Source: JABDBL01 sp963845445 (lineage in GTDB: Bacteria; Cyanobacteriota; Vampirovibrionia; Obscuribacterales; Obscuribacteraceae). Taken from it: a DNA stretch of 64,000 bases. A model generated the notes under the pieces. That model ran no database searches and was not told where the DNA came from. It was given only the letters and a program-made list of their open reading frames with translations. Within the stretch, counting starts at the first letter, position 1, and each line of letters starts with the position of its first letter. The DNA lies in assembly GCA_963845445.1 (NCBI GenBank), contig CAWJSE010000003.1, positions 248,001 through 312,000 of the forward strand, read 5' to 3'. Both the position numbers and the translations under genes were made by a program. Shown here piece by piece: positions 42,916 to 53,032 of the stretch.

Positions 42916-43401
42916 ATGGTTGAATGCATGATGAAGCGATACTGGCTTTTTAAGTCTGAACCCAGCTCTTTCTCAATAGCTGACTTGGAAAAAGCAGCGA
43001 ATAAAAGCACTTGCTGGGACGGGGTGAGAAATTATCAGGCTAGAAACTTTTTAAGCAAACAAATTGCGTTTGGCGATCAGGTACTTTTTTATCATAGTAA
43101 TGCTGATCCCCCCGCAATTGTTGGCATTGCGCAAGTGACCAAAGCAGGCTATCCCGATCCTTCTGCCTTTAACCGCAAAAGTCCTTATTTTGATGCCAAA
43201 AGCGATCCTGAAAAGCCCACTTGGTTCTGTGTCGATATCAAACATGTTAAAACGTTCGGTAAACCTGTTTCTTTAACAGAATTAAAAGCCAATCCCCGGT
43301 TGAAGAATATGGTTCTTTTACAAAAGGGTAGCCGATTGTCTATTCAGCCTGTGGACGAAAAGGAATGGCAAGAAATTATCGAAGTTTCTTATCAAAATTA
43401 A
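42916..43401 (+). CDS. EVE-domain protein
   Basis: PUA-like fold that binds modified bases in nucleic acids. The family pattern is clear: YWLFKSEPSSFSIADLE near 9-25, WDGVRNYQARNFL near 34-46, GDQVLFYHSN, VGIAQV and WFCVDIKHVK, ending with LQKGSRLSIQPVDEKEW. The likely start is the Met at residue 5 or 6, a few codons in. EVE proteins are often linked to modification-dependent restriction or RNA metabolism; the neighbours here (nadC, AI-2E) give no defence context. It has 161 residues or slightly fewer and is cytoplasmic. Confidence 0.9.
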   Translation: MVECMMKRYWLFKSEPSSFSIADLEKAANKSTCWDGVRNYQARNFLSKQIAFGDQVLFYHSNADPPAIVGIAQVTKAGYPDPSAFNRKSPYFDAKSDPEKPTWFCVDIKHVKTFGKPVSLTELKANPRLKNMVLLQKGSRLSIQPVDEKEWQEIIEVSYQN

Positions 43402-43483
43402 CGAAAGCGGTATATTAATAGCATATTGAAAACTAGATGTTATAACCTATGCTAGCAGCCGGGTTTTTAGTCATACTGCGAGC

Positions 43484-44422
43484 ATGACCATGCCTAAATC
43501 GAATAGCCCAAAATCACGCATATCTCCAGGTTTAAATGTTAAGCCCACCCCATGGGAGCTTATTTTAGATAGCGGTTTTAGGGAAGATTTGCTTAATAAA
43601 GCCCTTGAATTGGCTTTTTTAGAAGACTTCGGTCAGCCGCCTGTTGATCTGACCACTTCAGCATTAAAAGTAGCTGATAGAGAGGCGCAAGCCACTATCT
43701 ATTGCAAAAGTCAACCGGTAGTCCTAGCGGGTATGCCTATGATCGAGCTAGTTTTCAAACGGTTTGACAGCGAAATTGAAATAAAGCCCTTAATAGGTGA
43801 GGGACACAAAATTACTAAAATCCCTACAGCAGTGGCTCGGATAACTGGAAAAGCAGGCTCAATCTTAGGCGCAGAACGTATAGCCTTGAATTTATTACAG
43901 CGCATCTGCGCCGTAGCTACTACCACAAATCTGTTCGTGCAGAAGGCAAAAAAATTCAGAATTGCGATTCTGGACACCAGAAAAACCACTCCTGGTTTGA
44001 GGTTGTTCGAAAAATATGCTGTTTTAATCGGCGGTGGTATAAACCATCGTTTTGGACTAAATAATGCCATATTAATCAAGGATAATCATATACAGATGTC
44101 CGGTGGCATAACAGAGGCTGTAAAACTGTTACGCTTGCAATACCCTAACAAGCCGTTAGAAGTGGAATGTACTAGTCTAGAAGAAGTCAGAGAAAGTCTT
44201 AATTTAAAGGTAGAAAGAATTTTGCTGGACAATATGTCGCCAGACTTAGTAAAAGAGGCAGTTAGGCTGATCCAAAGTCGATGCGTTGTTGAAGTTTCAG
44301 GCGGAATCAATCTGTCTAATATAGACTCTTACCTGCTAAGAGGAGTCAACGCCATCTCAGTGGGAGCCCTTACACACTCAGCCGTGAGCGTCGATCTCAG
44401 CCTGGAGGTGGAAAGCAAATAA
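43484..44422 (+). CDS. nadC: Nicotinate-nucleotide pyrophosphorylase NadC
   Basis: Quinolinate phosphoribosyltransferase: converts quinolinate and PRPP to nicotinate mononucleotide, CO2 and pyrophosphate. It has 312 residues, with an N-terminal extension of about 30 before the fold. Typical segments are LEDFGQPPVDLTT, NLLQRICAVATTTNLFV, the active-site DTRKTTPGLRLFEKYAV with K in the RKT loop, GGINHRFGL and ILIKDNHI. EVECTSLEEV and VSGGINLSNI complete the barrel. Its TAA overlaps the nadA start (TAATG), so the two are translationally coupled. It is the first gene of a nadC-nadA-nadB cluster. Confidence 0.97.
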   Translation: MTMPKSNSPKSRISPGLNVKPTPWELILDSGFREDLLNKALELAFLEDFGQPPVDLTTSALKVADREAQATIYCKSQPVVLAGMPMIELVFKRFDSEIEIKPLIGEGHKITKIPTAVARITGKAGSILGAERIALNLLQRICAVATTTNLFVQKAKKFRIAILDTRKTTPGLRLFEKYAVLIGGGINHRFGLNNAILIKDNHIQMSGGITEAVKLLRLQYPNKPLEVECTSLEEVRESLNLKVERILLDNMSPDLVKEAVRLIQSRCVVEVSGGINLSNIDSYLLRGVNAISVGALTHSAVSVDLSLEVESK

Positions 44423-45378
44423 TGAAAAAACTGTCAGAAGAAGCAAGTGTAATAGACGAAATTAAAGTTCTTAAGCAGAAGCGGAAAGCAGTTATTCTTG
44501 CACACAATTATCAAATTGGTGAAATACAAGATATTGCTGACTTCGTCGGAGATTCACTAGGACTGTCTCAGCAAGCGGCCAAAACAGAAGCAGATATGAT
44601 AGTTTTTTGCGGCGTGCATTTCATGGCCGAGACAGCAGCTATACTTTCGCCCAATAAAAGAGTTTTGATACCGGACTTGGAAGCTGGCTGTTCGTTAGCT
44701 GCCTCTATTGATGCTAGTCAACTACGCGAGTGGAAGAAGGAACACCCCGGTGCTGTGGTAGTATCCTATGTTAATACAACCGCTGAAGTTAAGGCAGAGT
44801 CGGATTACTGCTGTACCTCGGGCAACGCTATCAAAATTGTGCAGGCCATTCCAGAAAACAAAGAAATTTTGTTTTTGCCTGATGTTTTCCTGGGCTCATG
44901 GGTAAAGAAACAAACAGGAAGAGCAAATATGCATATCTGGATGGGTGAGTGTCACGTTCATGCAGCCATGCGTCCTGAGATGGTAACGGCAAAATTGAAA
45001 GAATATCCCAAGGCAGAATTGCTAATACACCCCGAATGCGGTTGTCTGACGCCCTTTCTCGATCAATTGGCTGACAACCCAGAATTGAAGCCTCTAAAAG
45101 TTGCCTCAACAGAAGGGATGATGAGAGAAGCGAATAAATCAACGGCACAAGAATTTGTTGTTGCTACAGAGGAAGGTATCCTGCATAGGTTGCGAAAAGA
45201 AAATCCAACAAAGAATTTTATTCCGATAGCTCCAGAAATGACTTGCCAATTTATGAAAATGATTACTTTGGAAAAATTACACCGCAGTTTGCGCGATGAT
45301 CTATATCCTGTCATTGTCGATAAAGAATTGGCATCCCGAGCACTTTTGCCCATACAACGCATGATTTCCATTTTTTGA
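44422..45378 (+). CDS. nadA: Quinolinate synthase NadA
   Basis: [4Fe-4S] enzyme that condenses iminoaspartate with dihydroxyacetone phosphate to quinolinate. It has 318 residues and carries the three cluster cysteines in their usual context: C in VFCGVHFMAETA, C in HPECGC and C in PEMTCQFMKM. AHNYQIGEIQDIADFVGDS near 28-46, SYVNTTAEVKAESDYCCTS and FLPDVFLGSW are typical. The cluster is oxygen-sensitive, fitting a low-oxygen lifestyle. It starts at an ATG overlapping the nadC stop; nadB follows after 16 bases. Confidence 0.97.
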   Translation: MKKLSEEASVIDEIKVLKQKRKAVILAHNYQIGEIQDIADFVGDSLGLSQQAAKTEADMIVFCGVHFMAETAAILSPNKRVLIPDLEAGCSLAASIDASQLREWKKEHPGAVVVSYVNTTAEVKAESDYCCTSGNAIKIVQAIPENKEILFLPDVFLGSWVKKQTGRANMHIWMGECHVHAAMRPEMVTAKLKEYPKAELLIHPECGCLTPFLDQLADNPELKPLKVASTEGMMREANKSTAQEFVVATEEGILHRLRKENPTKNFIPIAPEMTCQFMKMITLEKLHRSLRDDLYPVIVDKELASRALLPIQRMISIF

Positions 45379-45394
45379 TATAAAATAATCCACA

Positions 45395-47041
45395 ATGAGC
45401 AAGATAATAGAAACGGATGTTCTGATAATTGGGTCAGGATTTGCTGGGCTTTTAGCGGCGATCAAATTGCTGGAATCGGGTGCTCGAGTTGTCTTAGCTT
45501 GCAAAACTTATTTGTCCGAATCATCCACTAACTACGCTCAGGGTGGCATAGCAGCCACGACAGATGGTGGCAGTTTTAAAGCAATAGAGTCACATCTTGA
45601 GGATACTCTAAACGCTGGAGCCGGTTTGGTTGATGAAAAAGTCGCTGCAGAAATTATTGCCAGCAGCTGGCCGCTTATTCGGGAACTAAAGGAATACAGC
45701 GTTACTTTCGATTATTTGGCAGACGGATCCTTTTCTCTCACCAGAGAAGGTGGACACAGCACAGCAAGGGTTTATCACTACCAAGACATTACTGGTAAGT
45801 CTATTTCGCACGGACTAATCGATAAATTGAAGCATTTGCAATCGACCTCAAATGACAAGGATCAATTAAGGATTTTCGAAAACAAACTTGCTTATAGCCT
45901 AGTAATGCATAATGGCACTTGTTGGGGTGGCAAATTCATATCAAATGATTCAAGTACTCAATCGGACAACGCGAGCCAAGGACTTACTACAGTCCTGGCT
46001 AAGCATACGATTCTTGCCACCGGTGGCATCGGACAAGTTTTTAGTCGTACTACTAATCCACTGGTTGCCACTGGCGATGGTATCTGCCTGGCATATGAGG
46101 TAGGCGCCGAACTTATTGATATGGAATTTGTGCAATTTCACCCTACCGCACTACATCTGAAGAAAGAGTCAGAAGCCCCGGCTTTTCTGATTTCCGAAGC
46201 AGTTAGGGGAGCGGGGGCTATTTTACTAGATAAAAATCATGATCGCTTTATGCAAAATTTTCATCCCGCCGGCGAGTTGGCTACGCGTGATATTGTCTCC
46301 CAAGCTATTCACAAAGTCATGCAAGAAAGTCACCATAGCTCCGTATTTTTGGATTTAAGACCTATTGGTAAAGAAACTTTGGAAAAGAAATTTCCTAATA
46401 TTGTCCACAGGCTAAAAGACTACGGTATAGACGCATTCAAGGAACTTGTGCCTGTAAGCCCTGCTGCCCACTATTTCATGGGCGGCATTAAAGCTGAATG
46501 TAATGGACGAACTTCAATACCCTTTCTCTATGCCATTGGCGAGTGTGCCTGCACCGGCTTACACGGCGCTAATCGATTAGCCAGCAATTCTCTACTGGAA
46601 GCTGGCGTAATGGCTATTAAACTAGCGCAGTTTATAACTGAACAAAAAGATAATCGTGAACGAAAAAAGTCAAACATACAAATTCAGTCGGAAAATATGC
46701 CTTCTTATAATAAGCCGTCTGATCTGCTTGCGGTGAGACGTTCGATGTCGCAAGATACCGGTATAATCCGCAGCGCTGAATCACTGAGAAAAACTTTGAA
46801 CTTGTTTAACGAAAGCTTGATCACCAATACATATTCAGTTGACAATATACAAGCGGCAAATATTTTGTTGCTATCCAAGCTAATAGCCGCCAGCGCTTTA
46901 AGAAGAGAAGAATCTCGAGGCTCACATTCTCGCGCTGACTATCCAAACATAGACAAAAAATTTGCTTGTCGGCAAATCATTACCAGGGAAGGTCACAGCT
47001 GGACCAACCCCATTGATGAAAAGCTTTCAACAAAGCAATAA
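45395..47041 (+). CDS. nadB: L-aspartate oxidase NadB
   Basis: FAD enzyme that oxidises L-aspartate to iminoaspartate, using oxygen or fumarate as acceptor. At 548 residues it has the FAD-binding IETDVLIIGSGFAGLLAAIK near the start, SSTNYAQGGIAA near 46-57, REGGHSTARVYHYQDITGKS with catalytic residues near 126-145, QFHPTAL, RGAGAILLDKNHDRFM, DLRPIG and HYFMGGIKAE. The C-terminal helical domain (about 440-548) is complete, with SRADYPN. It closes the nadC-nadA-nadB cluster, which together makes NaMN from aspartate. Confidence 0.97.
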   Translation: MSKIIETDVLIIGSGFAGLLAAIKLLESGARVVLACKTYLSESSTNYAQGGIAATTDGGSFKAIESHLEDTLNAGAGLVDEKVAAEIIASSWPLIRELKEYSVTFDYLADGSFSLTREGGHSTARVYHYQDITGKSISHGLIDKLKHLQSTSNDKDQLRIFENKLAYSLVMHNGTCWGGKFISNDSSTQSDNASQGLTTVLAKHTILATGGIGQVFSRTTNPLVATGDGICLAYEVGAELIDMEFVQFHPTALHLKKESEAPAFLISEAVRGAGAILLDKNHDRFMQNFHPAGELATRDIVSQAIHKVMQESHHSSVFLDLRPIGKETLEKKFPNIVHRLKDYGIDAFKELVPVSPAAHYFMGGIKAECNGRTSIPFLYAIGECACTGLHGANRLASNSLLEAGVMAIKLAQFITEQKDNRERKKSNIQIQSENMPSYNKPSDLLAVRRSMSQDTGIIRSAESLRKTLNLFNESLITNTYSVDNIQAANILLLSKLIAASALRREESRGSHSRADYPNIDKKFACRQIITREGHSWTNPIDEKLSTKQ

Positions 47042-47232
47042 AGATTAACTTTTTATACACTTCCTACCTGACAACGGCCGATATAGGGCAAGCGCCACAG
47101 GAGCATATCTCTTCGATCTCCAATAGCAATATTTTTATTTGCTTTTGTAAGTCAAGAATTTAGACTAGAAATGGAACAAAGCTGAAGTCAAAAATCTAAA
47201 TTTTAAGAATGTCCCAAAGGGACTAAATTTGA

Positions 47233-47697
47233 ATGATAAATACTATTGCTAAAGTTCTGATTGTTGAAAAAAATTGTGCCCGGCTTATCGGTCTGGCGAT
47301 CTGGCTAACCCAATTTCCCAAGCTGCAAGTTTATGCCAGCTTGTCTGAACAAAATTTAAAGGACTTATCGGATCGAGGTCTTAGCTATGATTATGACTTG
47401 GTCGTATATGGGCTAGAAACGGACAATAACGAAGAGTTTCCTCTCCAACTTGCCATGGCTTTATCGCTCATACGCAAAATGAAAGCCCTACAAAGTAGAC
47501 CCATGATCATTATGCTTGCCAATAATCTAATTAGCGAGCAAACCAGTAATATAAATACCGAGATAAATCAACAATTGCTAAAAGAAAGTGACGGACAACT
47601 ATACTTAACTGATTCCCTGATAGATTTTCATAGGGAAATTAATAGACTACTGTCTTACAGAAAAGCAATAGCTATGATCACAGCCAAGGCAGGATAA
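47233..47697 (+). CDS. Receiver-like protein of unknown function
   Basis: 154 residues that begin like a response-regulator receiver: AKVLIVEKNCARLIGLAIWL, then DYDLVVYGLET in the place of the phosphorylation strand, and PMIIMLANNL like the Thr/Ser strand. The acidic pair after the first strand is EK rather than DD, and no phospho-accepting Asp is obvious (the DYD/YGLE area is atypical). It is therefore probably a degenerate receiver that cannot be phosphorylated normally, or an unrelated Rossmann-like fold. The stop overlaps the start of the SDR gene (TAATG), so the two are co-translated. Confidence 0.5.
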   Translation: MINTIAKVLIVEKNCARLIGLAIWLTQFPKLQVYASLSEQNLKDLSDRGLSYDYDLVVYGLETDNNEEFPLQLAMALSLIRKMKALQSRPMIIMLANNLISEQTSNINTEINQQLLKESDGQLYLTDSLIDFHREINRLLSYRKAIAMITAKAG

Positions 47698-48533
47698 TGA
47701 AACAAAATGGTCTCAAGTCTAACCTAAGTGGTATCGTCACTGGTGCATCCTCAGGCATAGGCAGCGCTATAGCAGTGATGCTAGCAGAAAGATACAAGGC
47801 AAGACTTATCCTTAATGCTCGTTCAGAGGCTGATTTAAACGAAACAGCAAAGGCAGTTGAAGAAGCTGGCGGAAGCGCCATTTGTCTGAGCGGCGATATC
47901 GCAAAGGATAATCTTGCTGCAAAAATAGTAGATAAGTGTGTGGAATCTTATGGCTCAATAGACTTATTGGTGAATAATGCCGGTTTTGCAAAACCGGGTA
48001 AGTTAACCTCACTTACGCTTGAAGATTGGCAAAACGTATTTGCTGTCAATTTTTTCGCGCCTCTAGAATCAATTTATCAAGCGCTGCCTTATATGTTAAA
48101 AGCTGGTGGCGGCAAAATAGTGAATATTGCTTCGGTAGCAGGCAAAATAGCATTTCCTGGCAGTGTCTGTTATGCCGCCAGTAAATTTGCTCTTACAGGT
48201 ATGTCTGAGGGCATGGCCGCGGAACTGGCAAACAAAAATATTGACACTATTACCGTTTGCCCTGGCTGGGTGCGCAGCGAATTTTTCTCCAAAAATAATA
48301 TGAGCGATGACAATAACCCTACCAAAATAGCTAATCAGGAAAACTGGAAAGGCTGGCTTATGCGCAACATGCTCAGCATAAGTAGCGAGTCCTGTGCCGC
48401 AGAAACTATAAACGCCTTAGAAAAAGGTGGCAGCCAAGAAATTATTCTTACCATGCCTGGAATTATTGCTGAGAGAGTAAATGCCATTTGTCCTAACTTT
48501 CTGAATAAGGTCGCCGCTGCCGTACGGAATTAA
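47697..48533 (+). CDS. Short-chain dehydrogenase/reductase (SDR)
   Basis: NAD(P)-dependent oxidoreductase of 278 residues. Cofactor motif TGASSGIGSAIAV is near 16-28, the structural NNAG near 92-95, the catalytic Ser in VNIASVAGK near 145, and YxxxK in CYAASKFAL near 158-166. The ending includes ITVCPGWVRSEF, as in classical SDRs. Some relatives carry a C-terminal membrane-associating helix; here the end (PGIIAERVNAICPNFLNK) is compatible with a peripheral one. It is translationally coupled to the receiver-like gene. The substrate is unknown. Confidence 0.92.
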   Translation: MKQNGLKSNLSGIVTGASSGIGSAIAVMLAERYKARLILNARSEADLNETAKAVEEAGGSAICLSGDIAKDNLAAKIVDKCVESYGSIDLLVNNAGFAKPGKLTSLTLEDWQNVFAVNFFAPLESIYQALPYMLKAGGGKIVNIASVAGKIAFPGSVCYAASKFALTGMSEGMAAELANKNIDTITVCPGWVRSEFFSKNNMSDDNNPTKIANQENWKGWLMRNMLSISSESCAAETINALEKGGSQEIILTMPGIIAERVNAICPNFLNKVAAAVRN

Positions 48534-48687
48534 AGCAGTAAGTCATACCCAAAAGCAAAAAACTACAATATTTGTTTTTTAAACTTTGCCAAAAATGATG
48601 TTTGAAATTTTTTGCCTTCAAAAAGACAATCGCCATGGAATGGCTTGCCTGCTTGATCCGCGCAGATTCAAATGATTACAATAGAAC

Positions 48688-48723
48688 AAAGAGTACCGAA
48701 AACGGTCATTTTCGGCACTCTTT
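48688..48723 (-). terminator. intrinsic terminator (mainly for the TPR gene on the minus strand)
   Basis: AAAGAGT and CCGAAAA pair with TTTTCGG and ACTCTTT: a 14-bp stem with one A-C mismatch and a 6-base loop. On the minus strand it lies just after the TPR gene stop and is followed by the T-rich GTTCTATTGT. It may also end the SDR transcript from the other side. Confidence 0.65.
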
Positions 48724-48731
48724 GAATCAAC

Positions 48732-49490
48732 TCAATTTTGCTTAGCTTTAAGTATTCTTGCTTGAGCTTCTAGGTGCTCTGCTTCTTCTTGTCGGTTTGC
48801 TATTCGTAAAAGTTGCGCATAATCAGACATGGTTTTTGCTAGTATGTCGCGTCGTCCTTGGAAAAGTTCTGTCTTGAACTTTTCAGGAAAGCAATTTTCA
48901 GCGGGACGAGGTTCTAGAACTTTTTCTTCAAGTTTGATAGCCCTTTTATAAAATGACTCTGCCTCGGGATATTTTTTTTGGTCTATGTATAGCTTTGCTA
49001 AATTGGACACCTCTAATCCTGCGACGTCAGGGCAAGCTTTCTCACATATAGCTAACGAGCGTTTATAAAAGGACTCCGCCTCTGTAAACTTACTTTGTTT
49101 TATGCACAAATCTGCAAGAGTATCGAGGTGAGAAACTATGGGTAGTGCGTCTCGCCCTTGTACTTCTTCCCATTTAGCTAAAGAACGCCTCTGTGTCTCT
49201 TCGGCTTGTTTGTACCTATGTTGAGCAGTATAGGCTGACGTAAGCCAATCTAAAATTTGACATTCTCGGAGCCAGTCCGGATGTGACCCTTGTACTTCAT
49301 TTAAGGAAATTAGAAAATGTTTCTCTGCTTCATTATAATTACCCTTGTCGTAGGCGGCTCTACCCAACCTAAATTGGACTTCGCCTACATACCTTTCGTT
49401 TTGCTTATTCTCGATAGCTTGAGTTGAGTGCACAATCGACAACCAAGCTAATGCTGTAAGGAGAACGCTGGAAGCAAGTTTCAGAAACAT
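48732..49490 (-). CDS. Exported TPR protein (kinesin-light-chain-like repeats)
   Basis: 252 residues with a signal peptide (ASSVLLTALAWLSIVHSTQA). It has four or five TPRs of the 42-residue kinesin-light-chain type: YNEAEKHFLISLNEVQGSHP, YKQAEETQRRSLAKWEEVQG, FTEAESFYKRSLAICEKACP and YPEAESFYKRAIKLEEKVLE, followed by a C-terminal LLRIANRQEEAEHLEAQAR. It is probably periplasmic and involved in protein-protein contact. The start ATG is followed directly by the signal peptide. Other TPR proteins occur elsewhere in this window, with no sign that they come from one locus. Confidence 0.8.
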   Translation of the reverse strand: MFLKLASSVLLTALAWLSIVHSTQAIENKQNERYVGEVQFRLGRAAYDKGNYNEAEKHFLISLNEVQGSHPDWLRECQILDWLTSAYTAQHRYKQAEETQRRSLAKWEEVQGRDALPIVSHLDTLADLCIKQSKFTEAESFYKRSLAICEKACPDVAGLEVSNLAKLYIDQKKYPEAESFYKRAIKLEEKVLEPRPAENCFPEKFKTELFQGRRDILAKTMSDYAQLLRIANRQEEAEHLEAQARILKAKQN

Positions 49491-49648
49491 ACAGAATTTG
49501 GAGTACTTATCATTAGAAAGCTTATAGGAACACTCATAATATACACTAGAGCGTCAGATAACGTACATTATGCTGCAAAAGATCTTCTTTAACAAGCAAG
49601 GTTTGACTGGCAAAATATCAGCGAAGATCCACAGACTTATAAAAAATA

Positions 49649-50167
49649 TTAGCGAATGGGCGCTAAATAGCAGCCGCTTATTTTCCAATCGCCGTTGTCT
49701 TGCTTTTCCATAATGTAAGAACCAATTACGGTGTCACCATTAGAAGCCAAAAACAGCACTGGCTGAGTGACTACTCCCATTACCTGTTTTAAGTCTTCAA
49801 AAACGATTGAGCGCGAGACCAGTACAATATCGTAAGCAGATCTTACACTCGAAAAAAAAGCTGCCGGTGTTTCAAACTGCTGCTTGATACCGGGGCTAGC
49901 ATAAGAAAATGCCCGATCATCATCTCCTCGGCGAAAAGCATCTAATTGGCCTGTTATAACTTTTCTAATAGAAATACCGTCTTGTTCAGTTACGCTTGCT
50001 TCTTTAGAGGAAATAGGACTATACATGGATGGCTGGTTGTGAGGAACCCAGACTGCGAAGGCAGGACCGTTGGTGGTCAAAAACAATAAAGAAATCAAAG
50101 CCAAAACGGGAAAGGCGGAAAACCTGACCAAGGATTTTAATGCAATTATTCTTTCAGCCAGTACCAT
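49649..50167 (-). CDS. DUF4864-like exported protein
   Basis: 172 residues. The N-terminal hydrophobic stretch (about 13-38, LVRFSAFPVLALISLLFLTT) ends PAFA, a likely signal peptide. The mature part carries VITGQLDAFRRGDDDRAFSY, ASPGIKQQFETPAAFFSSV, RSAYDIVLVSRSIVFEDL and NGDWKISGCYLAP, a pattern I associate with DUF4864. That family is a small NTF2/SnoaL-like alpha-beta domain of unknown role. It is probably periplasmic. It lies downstream of the ppdK gene on the same strand, about 110 bases away. Confidence 0.75.
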   Translation of the reverse strand: MVLAERIIALKSLVRFSAFPVLALISLLFLTTNGPAFAVWVPHNQPSMYSPISSKEASVTEQDGISIRKVITGQLDAFRRGDDDRAFSYASPGIKQQFETPAAFFSSVRSAYDIVLVSRSIVFEDLKQVMGVVTQPVLFLASNGDTVIGSYIMEKQDNGDWKISGCYLAPIR

Positions 50168-50276
50168 GCAATTTGCCTGCCAGTCATCAAATAGCGCGTT
50201 CGTTATTTTACCAAAACATTATGCTTAAAGAAGCTGCGGTAATTAAAAGCTAATATTAAAATCGTTGCCAAGTGGA

Positions 50277-53013
50277 TTATTTGTCATTGGTGTTATTTTT
50301 GTAAGTCAATTCATTTTTAATTCTGGCTTGAGCTGCTGCCAGACGAGCTATAGGCAATCGAAAAGGTGAGCAGCTTACATAAGTGAGACCTATTTGTTCA
50401 AAAAATTCGATTGAAGAGGGCTCACCGCCATGCTCACCACAAACACCCAATTTCAAAGAGGGGTTAGACTGTAGTCCATATTCAATAGCTAGTTTCATCA
50501 ATTTGCCTACGCCATTTCGATCCAATATTTCAAAAGGATTATTGGCCATAATTTTTATTTGCTCTGCATTTATCTGTACTCCCTCAAGGTAACGGGTGAG
50601 AAACTTACCTTCGGCATCGTCTCGACTAAATCCATAAGTCATCTGAGTTAAATCATTAGTACCAAAACTAAAGAAGTCAGCATATTGTGCTATCTCATCG
50701 GCTGTTAGGCAGGCTCTAGGAATTTCTATCATCGTACCAAAGCTATATTCAATATTTTGTCCGTATTCAGCCATAACTTTTTGGGCAGTAAACTCAAGAT
50801 GCTTCCTCGTTACCATAAGCTCTTGCACATCACTGATTAACGGAATCATGATTTCTGGCAGAACTTTTATACCTTCTTTCTCCACAGCAATAGCGGCTTC
50901 GAAAATCGCCCGTATTTGCATTTCACTTATTTCAGGATATAGCAATCCTAGACGGCAACCACGCAAACCCATCATGGGATTAGCTTCTTTTAGTTCTTTT
51001 ACCTTTTTCAATAGCGATTGCTTTTTGCTTATTTCGGGATCTAGTACCAATTCTTCAAGCTTAGGCAAGAATTCATGTAATGGCGGATCTAATAACCTGA
51101 TTGTTACTGGTAGCCCCTGCATTACTTTGAAAATTTCAGTAAAATCATGCTTTTGCATTGGCAATAATTTGGCTAGAGCATTTTGCCTCTCTATTTTGCT
51201 ATCCGCCATAATCATTGCCTGCATGACCGGCAACCGATCTGGATCCATAAACATATGTTCAGTGCGACATAAACCAATTCCTTCAGCACCATATTGACGA
51301 GCAATTTTTGCATCTTGAGGTGTATCCGCATTAGCTCGCACTCGCAGACGACGGCTTTCATCTGCCCAATTAAGTAGAGTATTAAACTCGGGCGACATTT
51401 TTGGAGCTACCGTATCGATAATTCCCTGAAATATTTCTCCTGTGGTGCCATCAATAGAAATGATGTCTCCTTCTTTTAAAATTCTTCCATCCACTTTCAT
51501 TTGTTTAGCATCTACATCAATCTGCAATACATCACAACCGGCCACACACGGTTTTCCCATACCGCGAGCAACCACGGCAGCATGGCTGGTCATGCCGCCC
51601 CGGCTGGTCACTAATCCTTGAGCAGCAACAATGCCATGTATGTCATCGGGACAAGTTTCGATGCGAACTAGAATTATCTTTTCGCCTTGATTAGCTAAAT
51701 TCTCAGCATGACTAGGATCAAATATGATTTTACCTTGAGCTGCTCCGGGAGACGCATTGAGCCCAATAGCGAGTAGCTGTCCTTCTGTTCTGGCCCTTTC
51801 TTTAACTGCCGCACTGAAACTAGGCAGAAGCAATTGATTTAATTGCACGGCTTCTATTCTAAGTAGAGCCTCATCCTTACTGGCCATTTTCTCGTTAACT
51901 AAATCGACAGCTATTTTAAGTGCAGCAGCCACAGTACGTTTACCTGTTCGAGTTTGCAGTATATAGAGGACCCCATCTTCTATAGTAAACTCAATGTCTT
52001 GCATATCCGCATAATGTTTTTCAAGATTAGCAACTGTCGAAATCAATTGTTTGTAAGCTTCTGGCATTTGCTTCGCTAAGAGATTAATCTCGCCTGGTGT
52101 GCGCGTGCCGGCTACTACATCTTCACCCTGAGCGTTCGAGAGATACTCACCGTAAATCCCTGATTCACCGGTGTTTGGATTACGAGTAAAGCAAACACCG
52201 GTAGCCGAATTCTCATTCAAATTACCAAAGACCATTGCCTGGATATTAACCGCAGTCCCAATATTGTGATCTATTTTATTCAAGTTACGATAATAAACAG
52301 CCCGCTCGTTATTCCATGACTTAAAAACAGCTTCGATCGCAGCTTTTAATTGTTCAGTAACATCTTGAGGAAACGGTTTACCGGTTTTGTTGATAACAAT
52401 GTCTTTAAATTGATCAATTACAGATCCTAAGCGATCTACACTGAGCTCATAATCAATCTTCAGATTTGCTTTTTCCTTGATTGCATTTAAGGCATGTTCA
52501 AATTCATTTTTATTTATCCCTAATACAACATTGCCAAACATCTGAATAAGACGCCTGTAACTATCAAGTGCGAAACGCTCATTATTTGTCAGCTTTGCTA
52601 ATGATTTGACAGTTTTATCGTTGAGACCAAGATTTAAAATAGTATCCATCATACCCGGCATAGAAAATTTAGCGCCCGAACGCACTGATAGCAGTAATGG
52701 TCCTTCACTACTACCAAATTTTCTGCCAACGGCGTTTTCTATTGATCTCAAAGATTCAAAAACCTCTTCAAACAAACCATCAGGAACTACACCGCCTGCT
52801 TGATTGTATATGCGACAGCAATTAGTAGTAATGGTAAAACCGGGAGGAACATTAATACCGCTGGCAGTCATTTCAGCTAGGCCGGCGCCCTTACCGCCAA
52901 GGGCTTCGCGCATAATATCTCTATGACCGCCAAAGTGTCTGAAGCCATCAGCAAAAAAAAAGAATATTTATATTGTCTTTGACAATAACTTGTCTCTTTG
53001 CTTCTCTTGCCAT
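50277..53013 (-). CDS. ppdK: Pyruvate, phosphate dikinase (frameshift near the start)
   Basis: Interconverts PEP, AMP and PPi with pyruvate, ATP and Pi. The uninterrupted frame begins at 52913 (878 residues). A one-base-different frame upstream encodes the missing start, beginning at ATG 53013 with AGGAG 7 bases before it. Eight T in place of the nine-base run at 52953-52961 would read REAKRQVIVKDNINILFFAD followed by GFRHFGGHRDIMREALG, the normal PPDK opening. Other marks: the ATP-grasp IQAMVFGNLNENSATGVCF, the phospho-histidine loop GGMTSHAAVVARGMGKPC, TIRLLDPPLHEFLPK and the late catalytic GVCGEHGGEP. It is directly downstream of its regulator. Confidence 0.93.
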
Positions 53014-53032
53014 TCTCTGTGCTCCTCGTTAC

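Noticed and set aside
47700..48533. SDR and receiver-like genes as part of the NAD cluster
   Set aside because: A 190-base gap and no link in function separate them from nadB; they only share direction.
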